Source: Hydractinia symbiolongicarpus (lineage: Eukaryota; Cnidaria; Hydrozoa; Anthoathecata; Hydractiniidae). Taken from it: a stretch of DNA of 64,000 bases. The position numbers and the translations under genes are program-made. The notes under the pieces are model-generated. The model made no database searches, was not told the origin of the DNA, and saw only the letters and a list, made by a program, of their open reading frames with translations. Shown one piece after another: positions 63,005-64,000 of this stretch (position 1 is the stretch's first letter; each line of letters begins with the position of its first letter). Where the stretch lies: positions 15,954,001 through 16,018,000 of the forward strand of contig NC_079880.1 in assembly GCF_029227915.1 (NCBI RefSeq), given 5' to 3'.

Positions 63005-64000
63005 ATGGGTTTGTATAAAAAGGGCAGTGGAGAGAAAAAGGAGAAAGAGGAGGAAGAGGTGAAAGAGGAAAACCCCTATACTCCTATTGAAGAAGCGTTT
63101 GTAGGTTCCTACAAAAGGTTCAAGATAAACCCTGACGGTGAGAAGAATGTCAGGGTATTTTTGAAAAAGGTTCATCCTATCGTCAAGAGGTTGATGAGTG
63201 ACGTGCTCGGGCAGAAGAAGTCATTGAAGACTCAGGCGACCTTGTGGGTGAAGTGGGTAAGGGAGGACACCAGCTCGGCTGATGCCCCGTGTGTACATGT
63301 CGATAAAGCGTTCAATAGCTATATGGAGATGCTGCACGCCCACGATGACATTTCTGATGTTTTCGATCGGATGTGTAATAAGATAATCGAGCAGATTGAA
63401 AACCCTGCTCTACCCGCCAGCGGGTTCACAATCGAAAGGATCCTACATATGCATGTGGACTTTCATAAGCTAAAATTAACGAGAGGTAGCTCTTATTTGC
63501 CGCTACCTAAGAATTTCAGTGGAAAGTGATCTGTGATTAATCCTAAAAATGAAGATGATGATGAATGTTTCAGATGGGCTATTATCGCCGCGCTTAACCA
63601 CAATCTGATCAAAAGTAATCCTGAGCGCATCTCAATTCTTAAGAAGCATGATAAGTATAATTGGGATGGTCTAACTTTCCCAATGGCGCTAAATAAAATA
63701 GATTTGTTTGAGAGAAGGAACCCCGATGTCGCTGTGCATGTTTTGACAAAGGATGGGAGAGAAGGTATCTACATGTGTCGCAAGTCGAAGCATCTGGATC
63801 GTAAGGAGACGGTTGTTTTGTTCTTGCTACATGAGGAGGAGAAGAGACATTACATCGATGTTAAGAACTTGAGCGGTGTCCTAAGCAAGGCCAACTCAAA
63901 GCATAAAAATAAGGAGTATTATTGCTTGAATTGTCTCTCTGGTTTTCCAAGCGAACAGAAAAGGGATGAGCACTTTGAGTATTGCAAGAATAACGATGCT
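63005..64000 (+). CDS. polB: Protein-primed family B DNA polymerase, N-terminal part, one in-frame TGA, runs off the edge
   Basis: From ATG 63005 a frame runs 174 codons to TGA 63527-63529 and stays open to the window end. The first part is charged (EKKEKEEEEVKEENPYTPIE), then KRFKINPDGEKNVRVFLKKV and FNSYMEMLHAHDDISDVF, ending in LTRGSSYLPLPK. After the TGA comes INPKNEDDDECFRWAIIAAL, LTFPMALNKIDLFERRNPDV, a GIYMCRKSK step and the first half of a zinc finger (YYCLNCL...HFEYC, a CxxC...HxxxC pattern). This order marks the N-terminal region of polinton-type protein-primed polymerases. The exonuclease and polymerase catalytic motifs must lie to the right. The TGA falls between two parts that belong together in relatives, so it looks like a recent lesion. 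Confidence 0.8.

Larger units (their letters stand above)
51381..64000. mobile_element. Polinton/adintovirus-type endogenous virus, left end to beyond the right edge
   Basis: The gene set (double-jelly-roll-type capsid protein, penton-like protein, A32-type ATPase, retroviral-type integrase, protein-primed family B polymerase) defines the polinton/Maverick-adintovirus group. More than 12.5 kb is present and the polymerase runs off the right edge, consistent with the usual 15-25 kb. The left boundary is placed at the first 45-bp repeat and is uncertain by a few hundred bases. A terminal inverted repeat cannot be tested with one end only. Base composition is richer in G+C than the flank, and coding density is high with bidirectional promoters. 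No maturation protease was found in the visible part. Confidence 0.85.

Noticed and set aside
52098-63529. Altered genetic code or programmed readthrough for the viral element
   Set aside because: All three stop codons interrupt genes and frameshifts also occur, while other genes use ordinary stops; decay is simpler.

Overview
The window is AT-rich animal DNA, most likely from a cnidarian (perhaps a hydrozoan). This rests on small exons in long AT-rich introns, dense LINE, Penelope, piggyBac and MITE debris, and a polinton-type element of a sort I associate with cnidarian genomes. No organism is identified directly, and all family assignments come from reading translations.

Host part (about 6.7-29.7 kb): one host gene is well supported, on the minus strand. 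Ten small exons with GT-AG borders and compatible phases encode the N-terminal WD40 repeats of a TBL3/UTP13-like U3 snoRNP protein. Exon 1 and the exons after the fourth or fifth blade were not found. Its introns hold a 177-bp TA repeat, LINE fragments, tRNA-like SINEs, two long TIR elements and several minisatellites.

Mobile-element part (1-6 kb and 25-51 kb): a piggyBac-like transposase relic is split by a LINE 3' end and a MITE. Three copies of one LINE family carry a PHD-like zinc finger in the RT C-terminal region. A nearly complete CR1/L2-like LINE sits inside a Penelope-like element. There is also a Copia/Gypsy-type gag-pol remnant and a USP-like cysteine-protease ORF. A 1057-bp mariner-type MITE and a 922-bp TIR element are each inserted in LINE reverse transcriptases, with their target-site duplications visible.

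Virus-like part (about 51.4 kb to the right edge): this is a polinton/adintovirus-type element that runs off the window. It encodes a conserved structural-block protein, a penton-like protein, a major capsid protein, an A32-type packaging ATPase, several small membrane proteins, a long coiled-coil protein with a glycine-rich tail, two tandem paralogous membrane-hairpin proteins, a retroviral-type integrase, three SAP/Rho_N-type DNA-binding proteins and the start of a protein-primed family B DNA polymerase. One SAP protein ends in an MDM2-class RING finger. No adenain-type protease is visible; it may lie to the right. Integrase, capsid, the structural-block gene, the coiled-coil gene and polymerase each carry stops or frameshifts, and the ATPase has a changed Walker A residue. 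The copy is therefore probably an inactivated but fairly young endogenous virus. Short hairpins, most with a GTTAC...GTAAC core, recur just after its genes and look like an element-specific 3'-end signal.
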